Positions 1 through 5,112 of a DNA stretch of 5,548 bases are shown in pieces. The notes under the pieces were generated by a model that saw only the letters and a list, made by a program, of their open reading frames with translations, searched no databases and was not told the DNA's origin. Position numbers and translations under genes: made by a program. The DNA is taken from assembly GCA_022361315.1 (NCBI GenBank), contig JAKSBB010001106.1, positions 1 to 5,548 of the forward strand, in the 5' to 3' direction. This DNA is from Desulfobacterales bacterium. GTDB taxonomy: Bacteria; Desulfobacterota; Desulfobacteria; Desulfobacterales; Desulfobacteraceae. Within the stretch, counting starts at the first letter, position 1; each line of letters starts with the position of its first letter.

Positions 1-2
1 AA

Positions 3-311
3 AAAGCAGTGGTACTCATCTGTGTTGCGGTTATCTGTGCACCATTTCTGTTTGCAATGCCGTCGTGGGGAACAAATGTCAATGTGGGGTTCAGCCGGGT
101 GGATTTTTTAGAAAACCAGGCCGGATACGATACCGATGATGAGGAGATCAATGTGTCATGGGGGGATGAGGAGGATCTGAGCATCATTATTTATTACGAT
201 TACAACATGAACGGTGTGCCGTCGCAATGGCCGTGGGTTGATGTTGAAAATGAGGCGTCGGGGGCTGCCGGCACTGCTGCCGATGCCGTTGCCAAGGAGA
301 AGTCGCCTTAA
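3..311 (+). CDS. small secreted acidic protein, 5' end probably outside the window
   Basis: I do not recognise this protein. The frame is open from the window edge. The only in-window start before the hydrophobic stretch is a GTG at 9, but the codons before it (Lys-Ala) look like the n-region of a signal peptide, so the true start probably lies upstream. The hydrophobic core (VVLICVAVICAPFLFA) is followed by a small-residue region (MPSWG), where cleavage is likely. The exported part is only about 80 residues, strongly acidic (DTDDEE, WGDEED) and rich in Trp and Tyr, and it ends in an Ala/Gly-rich segment. The mix of aromatic and acidic residues suggests a small periplasmic or surface beta-rich protein. 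It lies 48 bases before the stator gene. It is real rather than a shadow because signal peptide, composition and frame agree. Confidence 0.6.
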   Translation, partial: KAVVLICVAVICAPFLFAMPSWGTNVNVGFSRVDFLENQAGYDTDDEEINVSWGDEEDLSIIIYYDYNMNGVPSQWPWVDVENEASGAAGTAADAVAKEKSP

Positions 312-346
312 GGGGGACTATGATTCCGGAAATGAAATCATAAGAT

Positions 347-353
347 GGGGGAA
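347..353 (+). promoter_or_regulatory. ribosome binding site deciding the stator-gene start
   Basis: GGGGGAA lies 6 bases before the ATG at 360 but inside the reading frame opened by the ATG at 345. The ATG at 345 has no purine-rich site at a useful distance. The ATG at 354 is too close to the site. I therefore start the protein at 360 (MGTETRTIW). Confidence 0.5.
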
Positions 354-359
354 ATGCGT

Positions 360-1217
360 ATGGGAACTGAAACCAGGACAATATGGTCACACGGGAAGAG
401 AAATATCATTGGGGTGGTCCTGTTCTTCGGACTTTTCTGTTCCGGCTTTTTTGTCAGCGGGGATGTGGGGATCTATGCAAATCTGTCCGGGGCCATTATC
501 GTGATCGGCGGCACCTGTACGGCAGTTTTCCTGAGCTACCGGAGCGAGCGGATAAAGATCCTTTTGAAGGTCATCGCAGCATCCTATACAAAACCGCCCC
601 TGGGGGCGGATGTGATCGTCCGCATGCTGGTGGACCTGTCCATCAAACGGAAGATCAAAGGGATACTGGCTCTGCAGAAGGAGGAAGAGGAAACCACGAT
701 CTTTTTCCTGCGCCAGGCCATCGGCCTGCTGGTGGACAATAATACCCCCGAGCAGATCCGAGAGGCGTTGAATGCCGAGATGTTTTTTTTCCGGACCCGT
801 CGCGAGGAGACGATACGGGTGCTGAAAACCATGGCGGATATTGCTCCGGCATTCGGCCTGGTGGGCAGTGTGGTGGGACTTATCGGCATGCTGTCCGGCA
901 TCGGTGATTCAGCCACTTTGATGGCAACCATACCCATTGCCCTGACCTCAACCCTTTACGGCATCATACTGGCGAACCTCTTTTGCTATCCCTTTGCCGA
1001 GAACATCAGGGAACGAACAAACCAGGAATTGCTGCTGCAGAGAATTATTACCGAGGGGATCACCGCCGTGGCGGACAATATCCATCCCAAGCTTCTGGAT
1101 AAACGGCTTAAATCCTTTCTGACGCCGTCGGAAAGAAAGGCGGAGGTGATTTCCCTGGCAAGGATAAAGGATCTTCTTGAAAATGATCGGACCGCCGAGC
1201 AGTCCGGTTCGCTGTAA
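360..1217 (+). CDS. MotA/PomA-type proton-channel stator subunit (MotA/TolQ/ExbB family)
   Basis: This is an inner-membrane subunit that, with a MotB/ExbD-type partner, would form an ion channel turning proton or sodium flow into mechanical work. Numbering from the 360 start (285 aa), predicted membrane segments lie near 16-33, 42-59, 158-179 and 188-209. Segment 2 carries the MotA-like IIVIGGT. The large cytoplasmic loop has the family pattern FLRQAIGLLVDNNTPEQIRE. Segment 3 opens with MADIAPAFGLVG, whose Pro163 matches the conserved MotA channel proline; the second conserved proline is Pro211 (CYPFAENI). The tail (EGI, then HPKLLDKRLKSFL and an Arg) matches MotA rather than ExbB/TolQ, and length is typical for MotA. 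No MotB, ExbD or TolR gene is in the window. The neighbours are a secreted protein and, 43 bases downstream, a PilZ gene, so a classical flagellar motA is possible but not shown. An in-frame ATG at 345 would add five residues. Confidence 0.88.
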   Translation: MGTETRTIWSHGKRNIIGVVLFFGLFCSGFFVSGDVGIYANLSGAIIVIGGTCTAVFLSYRSERIKILLKVIAASYTKPPLGADVIVRMLVDLSIKRKIKGILALQKEEEETTIFFLRQAIGLLVDNNTPEQIREALNAEMFFFRTRREETIRVLKTMADIAPAFGLVGSVVGLIGMLSGIGDSATLMATIPIALTSTLYGIILANLFCYPFAENIRERTNQELLLQRIITEGITAVADNIHPKLLDKRLKSFLTPSERKAEVISLARIKDLLENDRTAEQSGSL

Positions 1218-1260
1218 TGCCGGTTTGATGAAATACGATAATACACCAAGGGGTCGTAAG

Positions 1261-1644
1261 ATGAATGAAGAAAGGCGGAAAAACAAACGTCACGGGGCGT
1301 CCAAAGGGGCTTTTGCCGCTGTGGAGGATACCACGAAAGCAGGGCAGATTTGCAATATCAGCAGGGGAGGGGCCTGCTTTACATATATGGTGGACGGCAG
1401 TGTCTACCGGACCGATCTGCCGGAAAAAGAGTCATTGACCCTGGTGGGCTCCCACTGTCTGGTCAAGGGGCTCAGTTGCCGGGTGGTCGGGGAATCTCAC
1501 TTTTCCGGATCCTTTTCGTTCATGGGCCTGGGAATGCGGAAATGCCGCATTGAATTCAAAGGGTTAAATCAGGCCCAATTGGCCGAACTGGATCGGTATA
1601 TAGCGTGCAATTCGGCTCCGGTGTCCCACAGTAATGCTGTGTGA
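1261..1644 (+). CDS. single-domain PilZ protein, predicted c-di-GMP effector
   Basis: PilZ domains bind cyclic di-GMP and then change the activity of a partner protein. This 127-residue cytoplasmic protein has both signature parts. The N-terminal RxxxR motif is R6-K-N-K-R10. The second loop is N32-I-S-R-G-G37, the N-x-S-x-x-G form of the usual D/NxSxxG. The rest alternates hydrophobic and polar residues as expected for the beta barrel and ends in a helix (LNQAQLAELDRYI). The start at 1261 has AAGGGG six bases upstream; the longer in-frame start at 1177 would overlap the stator gene and add a non-PilZ segment. In flagellate bacteria the PilZ protein YcgR acts on MotA, so a PilZ gene directly after a MotA-like gene suggests, without proving, that it tunes that channel. 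Confidence 0.85.
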   Translation: MNEERRKNKRHGASKGAFAAVEDTTKAGQICNISRGGACFTYMVDGSVYRTDLPEKESLTLVGSHCLVKGLSCRVVGESHFSGSFSFMGLGMRKCRIEFKGLNQAQLAELDRYIACNSAPVSHSNAV

Positions 1645-1696
1645 TATCTGTTTGACCGGGATCGTTTTTTTGAAATTGTAATCGGGGAAGAGTGAA

Positions 1697-2290
1697 ATGA
1701 AAGTAAGACAAAGCTGGTGTTCTTTTTGGGTTCAACTGACAGTTGTTATTTTGGTACTTGGGTTTGCAGGCCAGGTGTATGCCGTGGCGATATCTCCGGG
1801 AAGTGGACTTGAAGAGGCAAAGGGAAATCAAAAGGGTGTGCCTAAAATTGAGAAAGAGCTTAAGGATGGCTGGGATATTGAACTGGACCTCCAGCACGAT
1901 TTTTTGTACAAGCATGATCATGATGACAATAAAGAATACGGAGACCTGAAGGAGAGTTTTTTTACAAGCTATACCAACGACGACGAAGGCGAAGCTGATG
2001 GGGGAACCATCGGCAGGAGTGATGGCTTAGACTTGTCCGGATATCGCTTTGACTATCTCTTTGTCAAGGGCGGTGGCGGCGAGTATTCCTGGTACCTGTT
2101 TGACATTTCGGACTGGGATACCGTGGAAGATCTTGTCCTCACCAATTTCTGGCCTACCCAAGGCTCTATTTCCCACGTGGCTCTTTACGGTCAGCCCGTA
2201 CCTCTACCGGCATCTGTTTTTCTGCTGGGGGCCGGATGCGCCGCGCTGGCCGGGGCCAGAGTAAAACGTCGGGGCAGGCGGTCTGTGTAA
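1697..2290 (+). CDS. secreted protein with VPLPA-CTERM exosortase sorting signal
   Basis: An exported protein of 197 residues destined for exosortase processing. An N-terminal signal peptide (hydrophobic core about 12-24) ends near VYA-VA at 27-31. The C-terminus has the three-part sorting tail: VPLPAS at 168-173, a hydrophobic stretch to about 187, then a basic end (RVKRRGRR, 188-195). VPLPA is a recognised variant of PEP-CTERM, normally served by its own exosortase type; no exosortase is in this window. The mature region has a charged linker with KHDHDD (72-77), then a segment with FDYLFVKGGGGEYSWYLFD and, near its end, ISHVALYG. That pattern is common just before the sorting tail in PEP-CTERM proteins. 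A purine-rich site (GGGGAAGAG) precedes the ATG. The substrate or partner is unknown; likely roles are surface display or matrix/exopolysaccharide association. Confidence 0.85.
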   Translation: MKVRQSWCSFWVQLTVVILVLGFAGQVYAVAISPGSGLEEAKGNQKGVPKIEKELKDGWDIELDLQHDFLYKHDHDDNKEYGDLKESFFTSYTNDDEGEADGGTIGRSDGLDLSGYRFDYLFVKGGGGEYSWYLFDISDWDTVEDLVLTNFWPTQGSISHVALYGQPVPLPASVFLLGAGCAALAGARVKRRGRRSV

Positions 2291-2361
2291 AAAAGGTTAT
2301 ATGTATAATTGCGACTAGGTGATAGTGATTCAGGCGTATACATGATTTTCAGAAGATCTCG

Positions 2362-2397
2362 TGTGAACTAAATGTCACATAATAGGTATTATAATAC
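2362..2397 (+). promoter_or_regulatory. candidate operator/promoter: split TGTGA/TCACA dyad plus 12-bp palindrome over TATAAT
   Basis: TGTGA (2362-2366) and TCACA (2375-2379) form an inverted repeat with an 8-base spacer. Seven bases later comes a perfect 12-bp palindrome, GTATTATAATAC (2386-2397), which contains a TATAAT -10-like hexamer at 2390-2395. No good -35 box is spaced from it, so a factor bound at the dyads could be needed, or the site may be repressed. The 8-base spacer does not fit the usual 6-base CRP spacing. AT-rich palindromes also arise by chance, so this stays a candidate. Confidence 0.3.
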
Positions 2398-2411
2398 ATA
2401 GTGCACCCATG

Positions 2412-2620
2412 TGCCGGTAAGTGGGAAAACCGTTTAGGGATATCGGTATAGGAGATGCGATTTTTCTACTTAATTTTCCGCCACGAAACTAGATAATTTT
2501 ACCTATATCAAAATAGGCAATACTGTTTATCTTTCGAAAAAAAACCGGTGAAATTCATGGCGTTTTTCAAGCTTGGTATCCTTTGTGCTTTTATACATGT
2601 TTTTGGTTATGCCGGTAAGT
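2412..2620. repeat. 11-bp direct repeat TGCCGGTAAGT (2412-2422 and 2610-2620)
   Basis: The same 11 bases occur at 2412-2422 and 2610-2620, 198 bases apart, in the same orientation within the gap. The second copy runs into GGTAAGTAATTACC (2614-2627), a small hairpin with a 5-bp stem and 4-base loop; the first copy lacks this. They could be twin protein-binding sites flanking the candidate promoters, or chance. Confidence 0.35.
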
Positions 2621-2622
2621 AA
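2557..2622 (+). CDS. possible 21-residue signal-peptide-like micro-ORF
   Basis: ATG at 2557 to TAA at 2620-2622 encodes MAFFKLGILCAFIHVFGYAGK, which has the shape of a signal peptide (Lys, hydrophobic core, small residues at the end). No clear ribosome binding site precedes it, and the candidate sigma-54 promoter lies inside it, so both are unlikely to be used together. It may be a remnant of a secreted protein gene, a small membrane peptide, or chance in AT-rich DNA. Confidence 0.15.
   Translation: MAFFKLGILCAFIHVFGYAGK
2573..2589 (+). promoter_or_regulatory. candidate sigma-54 (RpoN) promoter for the right-hand operon
   Basis: TTGGTATCCTTTGTGCT has GG (2575-2576) and GC (2587-2588) exactly ten bases apart, with TTGG and TGCT matching the -24/-12 consensus (YTGGCACGrNNNTTGCW); the middle of the -24 box is poor. 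A start near 2600 would give a leader of about 120 bases. Exosortase/PEP-CTERM loci in several bacteria are controlled by the sigma-54 activator PrsR, which makes the site plausible here. GG-N10-GC alone is common by chance. Confidence 0.35.
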
Positions 2623-2671
2623 TTACCAATAACTCGATTTGCGTGTAAGTTCTATTTTCTGCAATCGAAAG

Positions 2672-2695
2672 GGCGGAGCTATGTTCAGGTCCGCC
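2672..2695 (+). promoter_or_regulatory. leader hairpin just before the SurA-like gene
   Basis: GGCGGA (2672-2677) can pair with TCCGCC (2690-2695) around a 12-base loop. It ends 15 bases before the ribosome binding site of the next gene and no T run follows, so it is not a terminator. It could stabilise the leader or affect translation. Confidence 0.3.
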
Positions 2696-2710
2696 ATCAG
2701 ATCATAAATG

Positions 2711-2717
2711 AGGAAAG
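2711..2717 (+). promoter_or_regulatory. ribosome binding site deciding the SurA-like gene start
   Basis: AGGAAAG lies five bases before the ATG at 2723 and inside the frame opened by the earlier ATG at 2708, which has no site of its own. The 2723 start also gives a clean lipoprotein signal peptide beginning MKYLS. Confidence 0.6.
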
Positions 2718-2722
2718 TTCCA

Positions 2723-3289
2723 ATGAAGTATCTTTCAATTGTCTATTTGTTAATGGCTGCATCACTGGCCGTTTTGCTGGCTTCCTGCGAGCAGGGCGCA
2801 ACCGTTGATGCCGAGGATGTGGCAATCCGGGTAAACAATGCTGTGGTGACAACCGAAGAGTTCAACGAGCAGATAAAAATGGAAGCCTATGTGGATCCGG
2901 AGATGGACCTTTCCGATGAGGACCGGCAAAGGTATGTCAAGTATCTCATTCAAAAAGAGTTGATGATCCAGGAGGCCATGAAACTGAAACTGGACAGGAA
3001 AGATAATTTTATTAAAACCATAGAAAAATACTGGGAATCCACGCTGGTGCGTAAACTGCTGGATGTGAAAACCCAGGAGTTGAAAAAAAAGGTATTGGTC
3101 ACCGAAGAAGAGCTTGTGGCTTACTATGATCAGAACAGGGATGAATTCCAGGAACCCTATGAAGATGTAAAGGATATCGTCAAAGGCATTGTGGAGTCCA
3201 GGCGTCTCAAGGCGGAACTGGACAATTGGGCTGACGGACTGCAGGCCTCCGCAGATATTCATATCAAAACCTCGCTTACTGAAAAATAA
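2723..3289 (+). CDS. SurA-N-like chaperone lipoprotein lacking the parvulin domain
   Basis: A lipoprotein of 188 residues. The signal peptide ends in a lipobox, LASC, with Cys22 as the lipid-bearing residue; position +2 is Glu, not Asp, so outer-membrane delivery is expected. After the linker, AIRVNNAVVTTEEFNEQI (34-51) matches the start of the SurA/PpiC chaperone core. A helical region follows: YLIQKELMIQEAMKL near 74-88, KVLVTEEELVAYYDQNRDEF to 142. In family members a parvulin (PpiC) isomerase domain normally comes next. Here the chain goes straight to the closing helix (PYEDVKDIVKGIVESRRLKAELDNWADGL, 145-173), so the catalytic domain is missing. It therefore probably binds unfolded envelope proteins without isomerase activity. 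EpsD, a SurA-like lipoprotein of exopolysaccharide loci, is a relative in context, but the name is not justified. It is the first gene of the right-hand operon, 11 bases before the HAMP gene. Confidence 0.75.
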   Translation: MKYLSIVYLLMAASLAVLLASCEQGATVDAEDVAIRVNNAVVTTEEFNEQIKMEAYVDPEMDLSDEDRQRYVKYLIQKELMIQEAMKLKLDRKDNFIKTIEKYWESTLVRKLLDVKTQELKKKVLVTEEELVAYYDQNRDEFQEPYEDVKDIVKGIVESRRLKAELDNWADGLQASADIHIKTSLTEK

Positions 3290-3300
3290 GGGCGATACCA

Positions 3301-3840
3301 ATGAATCCTAACAAGAAACCCGCACCATTTAAACGCCGCCAGGTCTATATCAAAAAAGAGTTTCAAACCCGGTTTATTGCAAAATTTTTCTCTATCCTCA
3401 TTTTGAGCGGCGTCATTTCAATCGGTCTGACCCTGTTCAATACCAGTGATTCCCTGACCACCACCTACATGAATTCCAAGCTGGTGATTCAGAATACCTC
3501 ATTTGCCATCATGCCGTCCGTTATCTATACCACCCTGATTACGACAGTGCTCGTGGGCATCGTTGTGATCGGTGTCACCCTTCTTGTTTCCCATAAAATT
3601 GCAGGCCCCATGTACCGGTTTGAGCTGGATATCAAACGGGTGACCGAAGGGGATTTGAAGTCCAGGATACACATCCGGAAAGGGGATCAGTTTCAGGAGC
3701 TGGCAAATTCACTGAATGCGATGATCGACTCCCTTGCCGGCAGGGTTGAGGCGATAAAGAAAGATACGGAGGCTGCGGCAGACGGCCAGGCAACCACCGA
3801 TGAAATCCGGAACACAATAAACGCCAACTTCAAACTTTGA
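3301..3840 (+). CDS. two-pass membrane protein with HAMP domain and no output domain
   Basis: A 179-residue inner-membrane protein built like the front half of a chemoreceptor or sensor kinase. A basic N-terminus (KRRQVYIKKEFQTRF) is followed by membrane segment 1 (about 25-46), a short periplasmic loop of some 26 residues, membrane segment 2 (about 73-97) and a HAMP domain (about 98-147). HAMP features seen are the conserved Pro103 in KIAGPMYRFE, EGDL at 116-119, and the second helix FQELANSLNAMIDSL. About 30 polar residues close the protein, so there is no methyl-accepting, kinase or cyclase domain. Such stand-alone HAMP proteins recur in Desulfobacterota and Geobacter relatives; their function is not established. 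The small sensor loop suggests it responds to the membrane or a partner. AAGGG eight bases before the ATG supports the start. The next gene starts 14 bases after its stop. Confidence 0.82.
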   Translation: MNPNKKPAPFKRRQVYIKKEFQTRFIAKFFSILILSGVISIGLTLFNTSDSLTTTYMNSKLVIQNTSFAIMPSVIYTTLITTVLVGIVVIGVTLLVSHKIAGPMYRFELDIKRVTEGDLKSRIHIRKGDQFQELANSLNAMIDSLAGRVEAIKKDTEAAADGQATTDEIRNTINANFKL

Positions 3841-3854
3841 CGGGATACGGTGCC

Positions 3855-4424
3855 ATGCTTCGGCAAACCATTGCAATCGCAATTGCCATCACAGGGCTGT
3901 TGCTGGTCAGTCAGCCGGCCGCTGCCGGGAAGTGGAGCACCCTGAAGACAAAGTACCTGAGCGTTCACTACCAGGATACGGCCGACCTGAAAACCTTTGA
4001 CCGGAAAATAAAACCGGTGAAACATACCGGAGGGTTCTCCAGTTTTTCTGCGGGAAACTCCCAAAGTTCGGGCCAGTTCGGCCGTCTGTCAGCCAAACTG
4101 GATACGCTTTGTGAAAAGGTGCAGCTGATTCTGGACATGAGAAAGCCCATACGGGTGAATGTCCGCATCTATTCCGACAAGGCGGCCCTGGATGAGGCGT
4201 ATTACAAAATATACAAGAAGAAAAAGTCCCTGAGGGCCTGGTATCTGTTCAGATACAATACCATCTATTTACAGGCCGGGGATGTCTTTGCCGGGATGCT
4301 GGCACACGAAATTGCCCATGCCGTTGTGGACCACTACCTGGATGTCAGGCCGCCCAGGGCAACTGCCGAGATCCTGGCAAGGTATGTGGATGCACACCTG
4401 AACGAAGAGGCAAAAACTTATTAA
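3855..4424 (+). CDS. small secreted zinc metallopeptidase-like protein (gluzincin, peptidase MA-like)
   Basis: A predicted exported peptidase of 189 residues. A signal peptide (hydrophobic core 5-18) ends at PAAA-GKW, cleavage after about residue 24. The mature start WSTLKTKYLSVHY resembles the N-terminus of peptidase MA-like proteins. The zinc site is HEIAH at 151-155 (His151, Glu152, His155). Glu172 in AEILARYVDAHL, 17 residues after His155, is the likely third ligand, matching the family pattern in which a glutamate lies in an EGLAEYV-like helix. The family is usually longer; this one seems to be the catalytic core only, ending 17 residues after that glutamate. Substrate is unknown. I chose the ATG at 3855 over a TTG at 3837 overlapping the previous stop; the ribosome site (GGGA at 3842-3845) is weak, so coupling to the HAMP gene is plausible. 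Confidence 0.75.
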   Translation: MLRQTIAIAIAITGLLLVSQPAAAGKWSTLKTKYLSVHYQDTADLKTFDRKIKPVKHTGGFSSFSAGNSQSSGQFGRLSAKLDTLCEKVQLILDMRKPIRVNVRIYSDKAALDEAYYKIYKKKKSLRAWYLFRYNTIYLQAGDVFAGMLAHEIAHAVVDHYLDVRPPRATAEILARYVDAHLNEEAKTY

Positions 4425-4435
4425 GGAGATAAACA

Positions 4436-5080
4436 ATGAGACGGGTTAAGGTTTTACTCATCGCTTTGCTGGCTTTACTTGTCGGGACTGGTCCTGCCGT
4501 TGCGGCCACAGTGGCTACCGATGACCAGATCACAGACCTCATCACCACCGCCGAGGCCGGGGGAGATCTTGTCACGAAAGCCGCAGGTTACATGGAGGCG
4601 AACACACTGGGGCTTATTGAAAACGGGCTGACAGGGGACGAACTGCAGACGCAGATATCCGTGGGTATCCAGGAGCTGAGTTCCGGTCTTGGCGGCGGTG
4701 TCGTTGCAGATCTCCAGTCTGCAGTAATTGATATTGTTGTGGGCAATATTAATGGTGCAATTGATGCGGTGAATCAATCCATAGGTGCAAATCCGGACCT
4801 TGATCCCATAGAACTGACTGACGCTGTCGTCAATGGGGTGGCCGCTTCTGTTTCCCCCATCGCCCAGGCATATCCGACCATTGATGAGGAGGCACTCAGG
4901 ACAGCCATCAATGAGGCATTGGCGGAACTTGAAATGAGTCCCCTTGAGCCGGAAGCTTTTGAGCCGGCCGATGAAGGCGGTCCGGCGGTTGTAACGCCTT
5001 TGGGCACACCTGGTCCGGCGGGGGCTTCGCCGGTGTCAACACCACCGACACAGGATGACACGTCCGCAAGCCCGGTATAA
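4436..5080 (+). CDS. secreted alpha-helical protein with Pro/Thr/Ser-rich tail, function unknown
   Basis: I do not recognise a family. The protein has 214 residues, with a clear signal peptide (MRRVKVLLIALLALLVG) cleaved near AVA-A at about residue 23. The mature part is cysteine-free and acidic. It reads as amphipathic helices rich in Ala, Val, Ile and Gly (about 28-166), with loosely similar stretches such as AVIDIVVGNINGAIDAV and LTDAVVNGVAASVSPIA, perhaps an old duplication. From about 169 it becomes a low-complexity tail (SPLEPEAFEPADEGG, then repeated TP, GP and SP), which may span cell-wall or capsule material. It has the best ribosome site in the window (AAGGAG, seven bases before the ATG) directly after the peptidase stop, suggesting high expression within the operon. 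It could be a structural surface protein or a substrate of its neighbours. Confidence 0.7.
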   Translation: MRRVKVLLIALLALLVGTGPAVAATVATDDQITDLITTAEAGGDLVTKAAGYMEANTLGLIENGLTGDELQTQISVGIQELSSGLGGGVVADLQSAVIDIVVGNINGAIDAVNQSIGANPDLDPIELTDAVVNGVAASVSPIAQAYPTIDEEALRTAINEALAELEMSPLEPEAFEPADEGGPAVVTPLGTPGPAGASPVSTPPTQDDTSASPV

Positions 5081-5112
5081 TTTGACCCTCAACCGCACCA
5101 TCGGGAAAAGAG

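Larger units (their letters stand above)
2291..2707. other. AT-rich intergenic control region, about 417 bases
   Basis: No convincing gene lies here, and base composition is visibly richer in A and T than the flanking genes. It separates two same-strand gene blocks, so it probably holds the 3' end of the left transcript and the promoter of the right block. I see several inverted repeats, an 11-base direct repeat, a sigma-54-like site and a 21-codon ORF, each listed separately. Two weaker dyads are ATGTATA (2301-2307) with TATACAT (2337-2343), and CCTAT (2502-2506) with ATAGG (2513-2517) around a 6-base loop. I found no GC-rich stem followed by a T run, so no classical terminator. I could not match it to a known riboswitch or small RNA. 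Confidence 0.6.

Noticed and set aside
214..742. Plus-strand ORFs at 214-504 and 383-742
   Set aside because: They overlap the secreted-protein and stator genes in other frames and their Arg/Pro/Gly-rich products look like frame shadows.
360..1217. Zorya-type ZorA anti-phage stator
   Set aside because: ZorA has a long cytoplasmic coiled tail and a ZorB partner; this protein is of ordinary MotA length and has a MotA-type end.
1177..1260. Longer start for the PilZ protein
   Set aside because: It would overlap the stator gene by 41 bases and add residues without PilZ character, while 1261 has a good ribosome site.
948..1286. Minus-strand ORFs opposite the stator gene
   Set aside because: They lie over conserved MotA-type coding sequence and show no motif or start signal of their own.
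1665..1671. Run of seven T as a terminator after the PilZ gene
   Set aside because: No inverted repeat precedes it, so there is no stem.
1652..1681. TTGACC box as a -35 promoter element before the VPLPA-CTERM gene
   Set aside because: No convincing -10 lies at 16-18 bases, and transcription would start inside the ribosome binding site.
2301..2343. ATGTATA/TATACAT inverted repeat after the VPLPA-CTERM gene as a terminator
   Set aside because: The stem is AT-rich, the loop is 29 bases and there is no T tract.
2362..2379. Canonical CRP/FNR site
   Set aside because: The half-sites match TGTGA/TCACA but the spacer is 8 rather than 6 bases, so I keep it only as an unassigned dyad.
2762..3301. 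179-residue minus-strand ORF opposite the SurA-like gene
   Set aside because: It is the complement of a well-supported lipoprotein gene, has no family features, and its length follows from the codon bias of the real gene.
3837..3854. TTG start for the metallopeptidase
   Set aside because: The ATG at 3855 gives a standard signal peptide start; the extension only adds a polar MTGYGA.
5015..5033. CCGGCG/CGCCGG hairpin near the end of the helical secreted protein gene
   Set aside because: It lies inside the coding sequence for the Gly/Pro/Ala tail, where GC-rich repeats arise from codon use, and no T run follows.
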